A DNA stretch of 64,000 bases from an uncultured Ruminococcus sp. (GCA_958403905.1 CATXZD010000002.1:1-64000), one strand, 5' to 3'. Positions 36,371 to 45,181 are shown, counted from the first letter of the stretch. Notes: generated by a model not told the origin, from the sequence alone. Numbers and translations are program-made.

Positions 36371-37171
36371 TCAATAATTCCCCAATAAATTCTTTAATCT
36401 CTCAATAATTCTCTTGCGTTTCTTTTGAACAGCACTTTCTGTCATACCGAGCAGAAGTGCTGTTTTGTTATAGGACAGCTTTTCTTTTGTTTCAAATGTA
36501 TCAAAGTTTATCCTTGTTGTCAGTTCAAGCAATTTGCGCTCTATCGGGGATAGTGTAAAAATAGCCCTTTTGATTTGCTTAGATTTATAGTTATCAAAAA
36601 TAATATCTTCAATTTCTGAAATATCCTCTATTTCAAAAGATTCTCTGTTTTCAGAATATTTTGTTGTTAACGCTGTTTCTATATACTCAATGACAGTATT
36701 TTCCGAAAGATGTAACTGTTCGGATATTCCTTTTACAATTTCATCAAACGGCTTTGTATCTTTCATTTTGAAGTACAATGACGTTACTTTACGGAGATTG
36801 TTATGTGCGTTTTTACTTTCGATATTTGTAATACCGCAGTCAGTGCGAACATACTCCACCCACGCTTTTTGAGTTTTATATTTCATAATTTGCAGCAGAG
36901 GAAGTTTTTCGTCTGCTGTATATTTTTGCAATTCGTCCCACAGCAGAGAAACAAAGATTTGTTTCAAATCGGGTAACCTGTATTCTTCAATATGGTTGCA
37001 TTTTATAAACGCGGCAGCTTTTCTGTTAAGTACAGGCTCATAGAAATGAAGAAATTCACTAAAATATCTACTCTCTTTTGTTTTCAGATACTGTATAAAG
37101 TAATCATTGAAATCATCAAGTTTAGTAGGTTCATAACTTAATTGATACATATTCAGATTTTCATTTTGCAT
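36371..37171 (-). CDS. Sigma-70-like regulator of the mobilizable element
   Basis: The product is 266 residues. AGGGGTGATC precedes ATG 37171. The helical protein has a C-terminal region 4-like helix-turn-helix (IFTLSPIERKLLEL, then YNKTALLLGMTESAVQKKRKRIIERL, about 205-262) and an N-terminal part resembling sigma region 2 (YFIQYLKTKESRYFSEFLHF). Such divergent sigma-like proteins are common on clostridial mobile elements. It is 10 bp after the DUF6076-like gene and forms an operon with it, convergent to the surface cluster and divergent from the RepA/Mob genes. Confidence 0.75.
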   Translation of the reverse strand: MQNENLNMYQLSYEPTKLDDFNDYFIQYLKTKESRYFSEFLHFYEPVLNRKAAAFIKCNHIEEYRLPDLKQIFVSLLWDELQKYTADEKLPLLQIMKYKTQKAWVEYVRTDCGITNIESKNAHNNLRKVTSLYFKMKDTKPFDEIVKGISEQLHLSENTVIEYIETALTTKYSENRESFEIEDISEIEDIIFDNYKSKQIKRAIFTLSPIERKLLELTTRINFDTFETKEKLSYNKTALLLGMTESAVQKKRKRIIERLKNLLGNY

Positions 37172-37181
37172 TTGATCACCC

Positions 37182-38360
37182 CTAATCTTTCGTTGCTTCC
37201 TCGTAAATCTTCACCAAATTCATTTCCTCTTCGTAGTGATTTTCTGCATAGTCGAAATCAAACTGTGCCCGCTCAAATTTCATATCAATAATCTTTTTAT
37301 CCTTGGCTGATACAGCTTTACTGTATTTGCCGAGGCTTTTATTTTGGCGTATTGAGCTGTATCGCTTGTTCCAAAGAACATAATACGGACTGTCGGATTT
37401 TTTCTGCTTTTCCATTTTGCATTTTGTAATTTCAGGGTGCTTTGCAACATAGGAGCAAGGCACACCGTATTCCTTATTTACCGTACTGCAATAAAGCTGA
37501 TTGTGTGCAGTAGTCATAAGAAAATATTTGTTGCAGACTCCGCACTTCCATATGTAGTGACCATGAGAAAGCGCCTCGAAAAACTCCGTCACAAAGAAAT
37601 CCATCATTCTGCTAAAATACATTCTTCTAATAATTTTGTACTTACCATTTTCAATTTTTATCGTAGGAACAGCAGATTGAATCGGTTTTAAATTAAATCC
37701 CTCCATTATCATAACTGCAGGATTGCTTGCCGCTAAGTTCATTTGTACTTCTTCGTTCTCGAAAAACTCACAAGTGAATTTAGCAATGTTATCTTTCTGT
37801 CGTGAATCTTCATTTATAAAATTCTCTACATAGTTAATTATCATTGTGCCGAAGTTAGCGGTATCAACGCCGATATACGAATATGCTCTCAAAACATTTT
37901 CTGCTGTCTTTGATTTATTCTCTATTTCTTCAAGCCTTGCAATTTCGTTTCTTTTTGTTGTTCCGTAATTGATTCTTAGATGCTTTAACAGATACTCGTA
38001 ATCATCAAGTGCATCTTTACCAAACAATTTTGAAACAGTCGTTTTTGATTTTTCAATATCAAAATATTTAAAAGGCTCAAGTGATTGCATATAGTCAATC
38101 ATTTTATTTATGTCAGAAAAAATATCTTGAAATAATTTTCTACTGTAACCGTTTAATTTAAGCTCCTGCCAATGCAGGTTTATCTTGCCACTGTGAATCA
38201 GCATATTGGTTGCGAACTCCGTTGGAAGATTGGCAATGCAGTTACTTATATACCCAAGCGGATATTTCTCGTTATTTAAAATTATATTCTTGTCATCAAA
38301 ATCAACTGAGAAATAATCAAAGGTTGTGATTTTGCTTTCGTACCTTTCAATATAGCTCAA
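37182..38360 (-). CDS. DUF6076-like protein with C-terminal zinc-finger
   Basis: The product is about 392 residues. TTG 38360 follows GAGGTGAG at good spacing; a GTG three codons upstream overlaps that site and is the alternative start. It is mainly helical, with a C-terminal zinc-finger-like motif (WKCGVCNKYFLMTTAHNQLYCS, then GVPCSYVA, four Cys) near 275-310 followed by a helix (MKFERAQFDFDYAENHYEEE). The pattern resembles DUF6076 proteins that accompany mobile elements in Clostridia, and CGNR-type fingers. It is probably a DNA-binding accessory factor of the element; the function is unproven. Confidence 0.65.
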   Translation of the reverse strand: MSYIERYESKITTFDYFSVDFDDKNIILNNEKYPLGYISNCIANLPTEFATNMLIHSGKINLHWQELKLNGYSRKLFQDIFSDINKMIDYMQSLEPFKYFDIEKSKTTVSKLFGKDALDDYEYLLKHLRINYGTTKRNEIARLEEIENKSKTAENVLRAYSYIGVDTANFGTMIINYVENFINEDSRQKDNIAKFTCEFFENEEVQMNLAASNPAVMIMEGFNLKPIQSAVPTIKIENGKYKIIRRMYFSRMMDFFVTEFFEALSHGHYIWKCGVCNKYFLMTTAHNQLYCSTVNKEYGVPCSYVAKHPEITKCKMEKQKKSDSPYYVLWNKRYSSIRQNKSLGKYSKAVSAKDKKIIDMKFERAQFDFDYAENHYEEEMNLVKIYEEATKD

Positions 38361-38521
38361 TTCTCTCACCTCAAAAGTATTATATCACTACACCAGTAAT
38401 ATCACAATATACTAAGAAATGATTTTATTCTGTCACGGGAATTTCTGTGATTTTAAAAAAGTCAGACATTTATATATTGGGAGCAAAAAGCTTTCAATAT
38501 TTTATAGAAGGAGTTGTTATA

Positions 38522-39604
38522 GTGCGTAACAACAAAAAGCTTACTGTCATTGACGGCGAAACATTAATGGATATGCGAATCAAGCCGATAAGCTTTTGCA
38601 TTGACTCGTTGTTACCGCAGGGTGTATCTCTGCTCTGCGGTGCTCCGAAGATAGGTAAATCGTGGTTAGTGCTTGACTGGTGTGTTCGCATAGCCAAAGG
38701 AGAGAAGGTGTGGAATTTTAAAACCACAAAAGGAACTACCTTGTATCTTTGCCTTGAGGATAACCTGAGCAGAATTCAACAAAGGCTGAACGAGATTACA
38801 GATGAAGTTCCGAACAATGTATTCTTTGCAATATCATCCTGTTCTCTGTCGGACAGACTTGCAGAACAGATTGAAAGTTTTGTCGCAGAGCATAAAGATA
38901 CGGTTCTGGTTGTCATAGATACATTTCAGATGATACGAAGTAAAAATAGGGACACTACTTATGCAAATGATTATCAGGAAATTGAGGAGTTGAAAAGATT
39001 AGCGGACAAGCTGAAAATTTCTCTTCTGCTTGTACATCATCTGCGAAAGCAGGGTGACAATGATCCTCTGAATAAAATCTCAGGAACAACAGGAATCAGC
39101 GGTGCGGTTGATACAACATTTGTTCTTGATAAGAGCAAGCGCAGTCAGAACAACGCAACAATGATTTGCACGGGCAGAGATATTGAATACAGAGAGTTGG
39201 AACTGAACTTTTCAAAAGAGAATCATATGTGGGATTTAGTTTCGGACAGTGTAGGAAGTCCTGAAATACTTTTGCCTGATGAGATGATTCAGCTGATAGA
39301 GTTTATGAAAAAGGTGAAAATCTTCAAAGGCACGAATACCGAATTCACAGAAGAGTTTAATTCTTTCTGCCGTAAAGAAATCTCTGCAAAAGCATTAAAG
39401 CAGATGATGAATAAATGGCGTTACGAATTAGAGAATAACGATGTTTTCTTTAGCTCATATAGAAGTAATGGTAAAAGGCTTGTAAATATTCACTATCTGT
39501 CCGATAGTGACTCAAGTGCCGTAAGTGACGGAAATATTATTGGGGGCAAAACTTGCGTTCCATTCGTCACTTGTGACCCTGACGAGCCGTGTCAGCCAAT
39601 GTAA
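38522..39604 (+). CDS. RepA-like AAA ATPase/helicase of the mobilizable element
   Basis: GTG 38522 has AGAAGGAG upstream; the longer frame has none. The 360-residue product has a RecA-type fold with Walker A GAPKIGKSW near 40-48, Walker B-like VLVVIDTF near 142, and LLLVHHLRK followed by GTTGISGAVD near 195, the pattern of RepA/RSF1010-like hexameric helicases (AAA_25). The C-terminal part is a small winged-helix-like region. It is the first gene of the rightward mobilization block and may unwind the element during replication or transfer. Confidence 0.85.
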   Translation: MRNNKKLTVIDGETLMDMRIKPISFCIDSLLPQGVSLLCGAPKIGKSWLVLDWCVRIAKGEKVWNFKTTKGTTLYLCLEDNLSRIQQRLNEITDEVPNNVFFAISSCSLSDRLAEQIESFVAEHKDTVLVVIDTFQMIRSKNRDTTYANDYQEIEELKRLADKLKISLLLVHHLRKQGDNDPLNKISGTTGISGAVDTTFVLDKSKRSQNNATMICTGRDIEYRELELNFSKENHMWDLVSDSVGSPEILLPDEMIQLIEFMKKVKIFKGTNTEFTEEFNSFCRKEISAKALKQMMNKWRYELENNDVFFSSYRSNGKRLVNIHYLSDSDSSAVSDGNIIGGKTCVPFVTCDPDEPCQPM

Positions 39605-39730
39605 GCCGATTTGTGCGATTATTTTGCAGAGGGTGAGAAAGTACCAGACAGCAAGTGAAAATCGAATTTTAGGCGAATTTACGGCAGATTTAAAATTTAA
39701 TTTTTAAAAGCGGAGTTTTGGACTACATTT

Positions 39731-39800
39731 CCCGGACTTGTCCGGGGCAAGCAGAGCGCCCGGTTGTCCGCCGAACACATAAAACCGAGCGGAGCCCGGA
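39731..39800 (+). other. GC-rich origin-of-transfer candidate
   Basis: A gene-free stretch upstream of mobC is markedly GC-rich compared with its neighbours. It holds a perfect inverted repeat CCCGGAC/GTCCGGG (39731-39737 and 39740-39746) followed by GCGCCCGGTTGTCCGCCG. Inverted repeat plus position directly before the MobC and relaxase genes fits an oriT. The nick site cannot be placed by eye. Confidence 0.5.
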
Positions 39801-39827
39801 CCCACTTTAATACGGAGGTGCATTAAA

Positions 39828-40139
39828 ATAGAAAATCGTAAGAGAAATCAAACATTGAGTATAAGATTAACTCAATCTGAGAAGTCAGCTATTATTTCAA
39901 AAGCTAAAAAATCTAAATTAACACTGACCGAGTATATTTTGAAATCTTCATTGCAAACCGAAATCAAAGTTGTTGACTTGCAACCGTTGCTTGTTGAACT
40001 GAAAAGGATTGGCAACAATCTGAATCAGATAACAAGAAAAATAAACAGCGGTGCTTTTAATTCCTACAACTTTAGTGAAATGATTGCTATGCAAAGAAAA
40101 ATCTATGATGCAATCATAAAACTGTCGGAGGAAAAGTAA
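39828..40139 (+). CDS. mobC: MobC-type relaxosome accessory protein, probable AUA start
   Basis: The product is about 103 residues: a ribbon-helix-helix start (LSIRLTQSEKSAIISKAKKS, then KLTLTEYILKSSL) and a MobC tail (LLVELKRIGNNLNQITRKIN). CGGAGG at 39813-39818 is spaced for the codon at 39828, which is ATA, giving xENRKRNQTLSIRL; the first standard start is TTG 39855, which has no site and would cut off the basic N-terminus. Either an AUA start is used or an ATG has mutated to ATA. MobC proteins help the relaxase melt oriT. Its stop overlaps the relaxase ATG. Confidence 0.85.
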   Translation: MENRKRNQTLSIRLTQSEKSAIISKAKKSKLTLTEYILKSSLQTEIKVVDLQPLLVELKRIGNNLNQITRKINSGAFNSYNFSEMIAMQRKIYDAIIKLSEEK

Positions 40140-41599
40140 TGGCGACTGTAACATATATTCGTGAGTCTAAACAGTCAATCAGCGCGATGAAAGGCGTTAT
40201 AAATTATTGCTGTCAGGACAAGAAAATCTATGATGAAATTTCAAATCAAAGACTTGTCAGCGGAATTAATTGTGACGGTGAAAATGCATTCAAAGAGTTT
40301 ATGGCTACTAAAAAGTCATACGGTAAAACTGACGGTATGAATTTCTATCAGTACGTTCAATCATTCTCACCCGAAGAAAATATTACTCCGCAGAAAGCTC
40401 ATGAGGTTGCTTTAGAGTTTGCTGAGAAAGCGTGGACAGAATATGAAGTTTTAGTTGCAACACATTGTGATGCACAGCATATTCATTCACACTTCGTAAT
40501 CAACTCTGTTAGTTTTGAAAATGGTAAAAAGCTTCGACAGAATCCAAACACGCTTAATTCATTACGAGCCTTGAGCGATGAGATATGCAGACAGCATAAC
40601 CTTTCAACTCTTGAGCCTTACAGCAAAGACGGTATGAAAATCTCTACAAGAGAATACCGCACCGCACTCAAAGGTCAGAGCTGGAAATTCAAACTGATGA
40701 ACGACATAGACAAAGCTATGAACATAAGCGGAAGCAAGGAAGATTTCATAAACGCAATGTCGATTATGGGTTATTCGGTGATTTGGACAGACGACAGAAA
40801 ATACATTACTTATCAATGTCCTAACAAAATGAGGTGCAGAGATATTAAACTGCACAACGAAAAATATTTGAAAGGAAGCATGGAAAATGAATTCAGATAC
40901 AGGCAAGAACAATATTTTGGAAAATCTCAAACAGAGGAACAGCAACTCACTGACAGCGATAGAACTGCTCTCAGGAGAAACGAAAGTGATTTCGATTCCG
41001 TCACAGGTAAGAGAGGAAGAACTCACCCTGTTGAGAACCGCAATAACCTTTCAGCCGGAACTGTACAACATGATTTCAAAAATTTCAACGGACGACCAGA
41101 TGGTGGAGTATCTGGAGAAAATTTTGGAAATCAACAAAGACAATATGAAGGCAATATCACAGGACTGCCAGACGGAACTGAAGAAAGTTTTGGAACAGAC
41201 TCTGAAAGAAATCAGGTCTGTGCAAACGCAGATGACCGAATCTATCCAACAGGCTGGGAAGAGTCAAGAGGAGTTTTTGAACAATACCTTGCAACAAGGT
41301 CAGGAGTTGGAATCGGCAATAGCGTCACTGGTGAAGAAATCAAGCTTTCTGACAGGACTCAAATGGGTAGCAATAACCGTACTATCCTCGGCGGTGTCAA
41401 CTCTCTTGCTGAATCACTTTCTCGGATAATAGAGGATGAATCGGAAGATGAAGAAGAATGCTGTAAGCGGATTGCAGCCGAGCAAAACGGCAGTGATATT
41501 GGTACTTTGCTTGGACTTACAGCAGGTATGATTGCAGGTGCAATATCAAAAGAAGAAAATATTGAATTTGAAGATGAAGATTTTAAAATGGGCTTGTAA
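40139..41599 (+). CDS. mobA: MobA/MobL-type relaxase
   Basis: The product is 486 residues. TCGGAGG precedes ATG 40139, which overlaps the mobC stop by one base. The relaxase domain (1-250) has the three-His metal motif HCDAQHIHSHF near 108-118 and the usual N-terminal TYIRESK and YVQSFSPEE words. From about residue 250 the sequence becomes low-complexity and polar (many Gly, Asn, Glu, Arg), exactly where another gene runs in the +2 frame, so this tail is shaped by the overlap. It nicks oriT and leads the DNA into a helper conjugation system. No transfer genes are present, so the element is mobilizable and not self-transmissible. Confidence 0.92.
   Translation: MATVTYIRESKQSISAMKGVINYCCQDKKIYDEISNQRLVSGINCDGENAFKEFMATKKSYGKTDGMNFYQYVQSFSPEENITPQKAHEVALEFAEKAWTEYEVLVATHCDAQHIHSHFVINSVSFENGKKLRQNPNTLNSLRALSDEICRQHNLSTLEPYSKDGMKISTREYRTALKGQSWKFKLMNDIDKAMNISGSKEDFINAMSIMGYSVIWTDDRKYITYQCPNKMRCRDIKLHNEKYLKGSMENEFRYRQEQYFGKSQTEEQQLTDSDRTALRRNESDFDSVTGKRGRTHPVENRNNLSAGTVQHDFKNFNGRPDGGVSGENFGNQQRQYEGNITGLPDGTEESFGTDSERNQVCANADDRIYPTGWEESRGVFEQYLATRSGVGIGNSVTGEEIKLSDRTQMGSNNRTILGGVNSLAESLSRIIEDESEDEEECCKRIAAEQNGSDIGTLLGLTAGMIAGAISKEENIEFEDEDFKMGL
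40887..41429 (+). CDS. Membrane-anchored coiled-coil protein embedded in the relaxase gene
   Basis: This 180-residue frame lies wholly inside the relaxase gene in another frame. It has its own site (AAAGGAAGC about 13 bp before ATG 40887), a helical coiled-coil body (EILEINKDNMKAISQDCQTE, then LKKVLEQTLKEIRSVQTQM) and a C-terminal membrane segment (GLKWVAITVLSSAVSTLLL) ending FLG. A random frame would not be expected to combine these. In RSF1010, mobB is similarly embedded in mobA and is a membrane protein that aids transfer, so a MobB-like role is a good guess; I see no proof of homology. Confidence 0.75.
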   Translation: MNSDTGKNNILENLKQRNSNSLTAIELLSGETKVISIPSQVREEELTLLRTAITFQPELYNMISKISTDDQMVEYLEKILEINKDNMKAISQDCQTELKKVLEQTLKEIRSVQTQMTESIQQAGKSQEEFLNNTLQQGQELESAIASLVKKSSFLTGLKWVAITVLSSAVSTLLLNHFLG

Positions 41600-41706
41600 T
41601 TTTATTTAAGAAAAGAGGATTTTATTATGTACAAATTTAGTATTAAAATTCCAGTGGTAAAGGAGTGATGATGGAAAAATAATGAAGCATTGAGCCGTGT
41701 TGACTT

Positions 41707-41877
41707 ATGGCACGCAAAGAAAATCCTATTATTGTTGAATCTGTTGAATTTGATTATGTAGGAACAGACGAGCAGTTCAATACTTTTCTGAAAAGTATAA
41801 TCAAAGATTACCTTACGGAAAATAATCTGTTACCTGATAACTATGGTGATAAATTTAATTTCAAAAAGTCAGCATAA
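41707..41877 (+). CDS. Small 56-residue protein before the serine recombinase
   Basis: ATG 41707 opens MARKENPIIVESVEFDYVGT, an acidic little protein ending KFNFKKSA. The ribosome binding site is weak, but the frame is well formed and small genes of this kind commonly precede large serine recombinases on clostridial elements. The gap 41600-41706 holds only a 13-codon frame (ATG 41627). Confidence 0.5.
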   Translation: MARKENPIIVESVEFDYVGTDEQFNTFLKSIIKDYLTENNLLPDNYGDKFNFKKSA

Positions 41878-41970
41878 TAGCTGGATATTAGAAACGAGTT
41901 GTGATATGTTGTGGTTTCACCGAGGCGGTGTGACCACAACATTCAAATAACAAACGAAAGGAGAATGATA

Positions 41971-43581
41971 ATGAAAGTGTGGCTATATTACAGGCTGTCA
42001 AGAGATGAAGATGTTGAACTCAATTCTCTTAACAATCAACGAAACATTTTAGTAGAATATGCAAATACTAATAATCACGAAATTGTCGGTGAGTCATTCG
42101 ATGATAATGTAAGCGGTATGCACTTCAATCGTGAGGGCATTAATAAAATCTATGAAGAGGTTGAGAAGAAAAGCTTTGAAACAATTCTTGTAAAGGATAT
42201 GTCCAGACTCGGCAGGCATAAAACTCAGACAGCTATCTTCATTGACTATCTAAGAGAAAACGGAATCAATGTAGTTTCCGTCACTGAAAATCTTGACACA
42301 GGAAACGAATCAGACGATTTGATTATAGGATTCAAAGGTTTGTTTAACGATATGTACGCTCGTGACATATCAAAGAAAGTCAGAGCTGGCATGAATCAAA
42401 AGTTAAAGGACGGTCTTGTACTGACACCGCCTATGGGATATTTCAAAGATAAGAATACCAACGAAATAGTCATAGTTGAGGAACACGCAGAAATTGTCCG
42501 TAGAATTTTTGATATGTATTTAAGCGGTTACGGCTTCAATGCCATAGCAAAAATTCTAAACGAGGAAGGCGTGAAATCCCCTGCATACTATCAGAAAAAA
42601 CTATTCGGCAAGAATCTCGGTTACAACAAACCCGAAATAGGCAGAAGATACTTGTGGGATAACAAAGGCGTCAAGAGAATTCTTGAAAACGAGTTTTACA
42701 TAGGTACCGTAGTTAATCACAAGACCTACAACAATAAAATTAACCACATCAGAAAGGATATTCCTGAGGAAGAGCAATACAGGCATGAAAAAATTGTACC
42801 TGCCATTATCGATGAGGATAAGTGGAAGCAGGTACAATTTTTAATCTCGGATAAAGTTAAAAGAAATGTAAGAGCAGGAAGCAATAAACCCTGTCACAGA
42901 TATGCAGGACTTATCAAATGCGGCGACTGCGGCTCGTGCTTTGTATGCAAGACCAGAAAATGGCGGGAGCATCCGGATAGGATAGAATATGTCTGTAACG
43001 GCTATCACCGATACGGCAAGGAGAATTGCAGTCCTCACAGGGTGAACGAAAGAGATATTGATGAGTTGATATACAAGGAAATACTTGCGGTCAAGGACTC
43101 TGCAATTGAAAATTACAAGTCCATTGAAACCGATGTTAAGAAGTGGATGAAGAAGAAAAACACGGTTAATAACAAACTGAAAAAGCTGGAAGATAGGCTT
43201 GAACAGCGCAGGAGCGACCAAAAAGAAATTCTCCTTGAACGCATCAGGGACAAGGAACATGCTGAAATCTATACCGAAATGCTTGAAAATTGTGAAAAGG
43301 ATATACAGAAGATAACAGAAGAAATTGAGTCTATCAAGGACTATAATACTACAATTAAAAAGCGCAAGTCGGAGCTTAAGAAAACGGTTGACCTGATTGA
43401 AGAAATCATCAAGGACGGAGCAATCAGCGATGCAAATTTACGGTTGCTGGTTGATGAAATCAAAATACATGAGAGCGATAAAAAGTTAAGGATAGAAATT
43501 AATCTCAAAGCCAAATTCACAAAACATTATGAGATATACGGAAAAAGTGGTGTGGAGCATAATCTCATACTGCAAGGGTGA
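41971..43581 (+). CDS. Large serine recombinase
   Basis: AAAGGAG precedes ATG 41971; the longer frame has no site. The 536-residue product has a resolvase catalytic domain with the nucleophile Ser at 10 (LYYRLSRDED), LVKDMSRLGR near 73-82, the recombinase domain (about 165-280), a zinc ribbon (IKCGDCGSCF near 315, later CNGYHRYGKENCS) and a coiled coil (about 380-470) inserted before the C-terminal end. All parts of the Tn4451/Tn5397-type family are present. It integrates and excises the mobilizable element of 36.4-43.6 kb. Confidence 0.93.
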   Translation: MKVWLYYRLSRDEDVELNSLNNQRNILVEYANTNNHEIVGESFDDNVSGMHFNREGINKIYEEVEKKSFETILVKDMSRLGRHKTQTAIFIDYLRENGINVVSVTENLDTGNESDDLIIGFKGLFNDMYARDISKKVRAGMNQKLKDGLVLTPPMGYFKDKNTNEIVIVEEHAEIVRRIFDMYLSGYGFNAIAKILNEEGVKSPAYYQKKLFGKNLGYNKPEIGRRYLWDNKGVKRILENEFYIGTVVNHKTYNNKINHIRKDIPEEEQYRHEKIVPAIIDEDKWKQVQFLISDKVKRNVRAGSNKPCHRYAGLIKCGDCGSCFVCKTRKWREHPDRIEYVCNGYHRYGKENCSPHRVNERDIDELIYKEILAVKDSAIENYKSIETDVKKWMKKKNTVNNKLKKLEDRLEQRRSDQKEILLERIRDKEHAEIYTEMLENCEKDIQKITEEIESIKDYNTTIKKRKSELKKTVDLIEEIIKDGAISDANLRLLVDEIKIHESDKKLRIEINLKAKFTKHYEIYGKSGVEHNLILQG

Positions 43582-43587
43582 AAAATG

Positions 43588-43704
43588 ATTGGCAGACGCA
43601 CGACCTTAATAATTTTGGAGTTGTGATAATTGCATAATTTGGCAAAAGTTAATTTGTAGTAAATTTACAAGAAATTTTAATCCAAAGGTTATGTGTCTGC
43701 CAAT
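43588..43704. repeat. 13-bp inverted repeat after the serine recombinase
   Basis: ATTGGCAGACGCA at 43588-43600 and TGTGTCTGCCAAT at 43692-43704 are inverted copies with one mismatch. They sit between the recombinase gene and the tRNA-like fragment, where an attachment site or the edge of the element is expected. The TTGGCAGAC word also occurs in tRNA-Leu D-arms. Confidence 0.45.
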
Positions 43705-43717
43705 AATTTATGCAAAG

Positions 43718-43755
43718 GAAAAAATGAAAAAAGCCCGATAAAATCGAGCTTTTCG
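43718..43755 (-). terminator. tRNA-type terminator, second copy
   Basis: This is identical to the terminator at 11765-11799 and lies within the exact 44-bp repeat 43718-43761. On the minus strand it follows the CCA end of a tRNA-like fragment. Confidence 0.7.
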
Positions 43756-43828
43756 TGGTGCATCCGACAGGAATTGAACCTGCACTTCCTCTCGAAAATA
43801 TGGACCTGACGATTACACCACAAAGGTG
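43756..43828 (-). pseudogene. tRNA-Leu-like 3' fragment
   Basis: On the minus strand, the sequence from GTCAGGTCCATAT through a class II variable arm, a T-arm (GCAGG TTCAATT CCTGT) and acceptor CGGATGC plus ACCA forms the 3' half of a tRNA. The matching 5' acceptor (GCATCCG) is absent; instead TGGTGTAATC joins at the anticodon, as in the fragment at 11802. It is therefore a broken tRNA, most likely an attachment-site relic. A complete tRNA call here would be wrong. Confidence 0.6.
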
Positions 43829-43861
43829 AAAAATTGATACTCAACTTATACTAATCAATGG

Positions 43862-45181
43862 CTATTTGCCGCTTTCGCCTCTGAGCATAATATTGGCACA
43901 GAATATACCGTTTTCCGCAGTGAAACGGCAATAACCGCCGTTCTTCTCAGATATACGGCGGACTGACTGTATACCCACTCCGTCACCTCGGCGTTTTGAA
44001 GATTGAAAAACGCCGTTCTTTTTGGTTGCAGTGCCGTCAAAGGCATTTTCTACTGTTAGAAGTACAACATTGTTTGAATGTATATAAGCCTCTATCTTGA
44101 TATAACGCTTTGCCTTGTCTGTGCGAAGACTTGCTTCAAGGGCGTTTTCCAAAAGATTTGACATAACCAGGCACATATCCATTTCAGAAATCGGCAGTTC
44201 ATACGGCAAGTCAAGTTTTATAGAAAAGGGAATTGCATTTTCTTTATAACGCAGACAATAATGTCCTGCTACCCCGTCAACAGCCGAATTTTCGCAGAGA
44301 TTCAGCTCGGAATCAGGTATGCTTTCCTGCACCAAGGCAAGGTAATCTTTTAACTCACTCCATTCTTTTCTATTTGCAAGCGCTGCAAGTGTGGAAAAGT
44401 GGTGACGCATATCATGGCGTGCCTCACGGGTTTCCGCAATGGCAGTGCAAAGGTTGTCATACTGTGCCTGCTGCATGGAAAGAAACTGATTTTCCTGCCT
44501 TAAACGGTCATTACGGTTGAGGCTGTTTGCCATAAGATAGAACAGCATATAGAAGAGCAAAAGCAGGCACAGTAATGCAAGGTCGTTTACGATATATAAC
44601 TGCATTGACCGCCCTTGATACAAAAGCTCGGAATGTATGGGTGTAAGGAAAAGATTCAGAGCTATAAACAGAAGCGGCAAAACCCAGAACACATACCAGG
44701 TTTGTGCAACACCTTCATATTCAAGCAAATCACGGGCAGCGTGAGTAGCAGGATACCATGCGAGAATGACAAATATCCAGCAAAACAGATTATATAGCAG
44801 TGCTGCATTAAGGCAAAACCAAGGCGAATTGTTACCGGGATATATTATAAAATTAATTGCTCCTGAAATACTGCTAATGCAGGAAAATACGCCGTACACA
44901 GCTAAAATTACACTGATTGATTTCCATCTAACAGTTTTTAATGTTCGGCAGTAGATAACAGCTGTGATGAAAAAAACAGGTAAGATTACCCATATGGTTT
45001 TAATTCGCAGGAAGTAGCATAGACCGCCGCCTGCCGTGCAGAGAAAATTTAAAATCGGTATCCATAGCAGCAATAGTTTACCCTTACTTGTGCGCAAATG
45101 CCGACTCATCGGAAGATATGCAAGCAGTAATCCCGGCATGATGACAGCAATCTCAATAATAGGCCGAAGAACATCAATCAT
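43862..45181 (-). CDS. AgrC/GHKL-type sensor histidine kinase
   Basis: This 439-residue protein has six or seven membrane segments in residues 1-225, a short coiled linker (NRNDRLRQENQFLSMQQAQY) and a kinase core: H-box ARHDMRHHFSTLAAL near 267, N-box NLLENALEAS near 350 and glycine box GDGVGIQS near 405. This is the peptide-pheromone and LytS/AgrC layout that pairs with LytTR regulators. Its ATG overlaps the stop of the regulator gene by 4 bp. It probably senses an extracellular peptide or envelope state and controls the divergent surface-protein operon. The C-terminus ends close to the tRNA-like fragment. Confidence 0.9.
   Translation of the reverse strand: MIDVLRPIIEIAVIMPGLLLAYLPMSRHLRTSKGKLLLLWIPILNFLCTAGGGLCYFLRIKTIWVILPVFFITAVIYCRTLKTVRWKSISVILAVYGVFSCISSISGAINFIIYPGNNSPWFCLNAALLYNLFCWIFVILAWYPATHAARDLLEYEGVAQTWYVFWVLPLLFIALNLFLTPIHSELLYQGRSMQLYIVNDLALLCLLLLFYMLFYLMANSLNRNDRLRQENQFLSMQQAQYDNLCTAIAETREARHDMRHHFSTLAALANRKEWSELKDYLALVQESIPDSELNLCENSAVDGVAGHYCLRYKENAIPFSIKLDLPYELPISEMDMCLVMSNLLENALEASLRTDKAKRYIKIEAYIHSNNVVLLTVENAFDGTATKKNGVFQSSKRRGDGVGIQSVRRISEKNGGYCRFTAENGIFCANIMLRGESGK

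Noticed and set aside
40604..41026. 140-codon minus-strand frame over the relaxase gene
   Set aside because: It has no ribosome binding site and the composition is typical of antisense coding; the plus-strand embedded gene at 40887 is far better supported.
41627..41668. 13-codon leader-like peptide
   Set aside because: A site (AAGAGGA) precedes the ATG, but the peptide has no regulatory codon run and there is no attenuator hairpin after it.
43756..43828. Complete tRNA gene
   Set aside because: The T-arm, variable arm and 3' acceptor are good, but no 5' acceptor or D-arm can be paired within tRNA length; recorded as a fragment.
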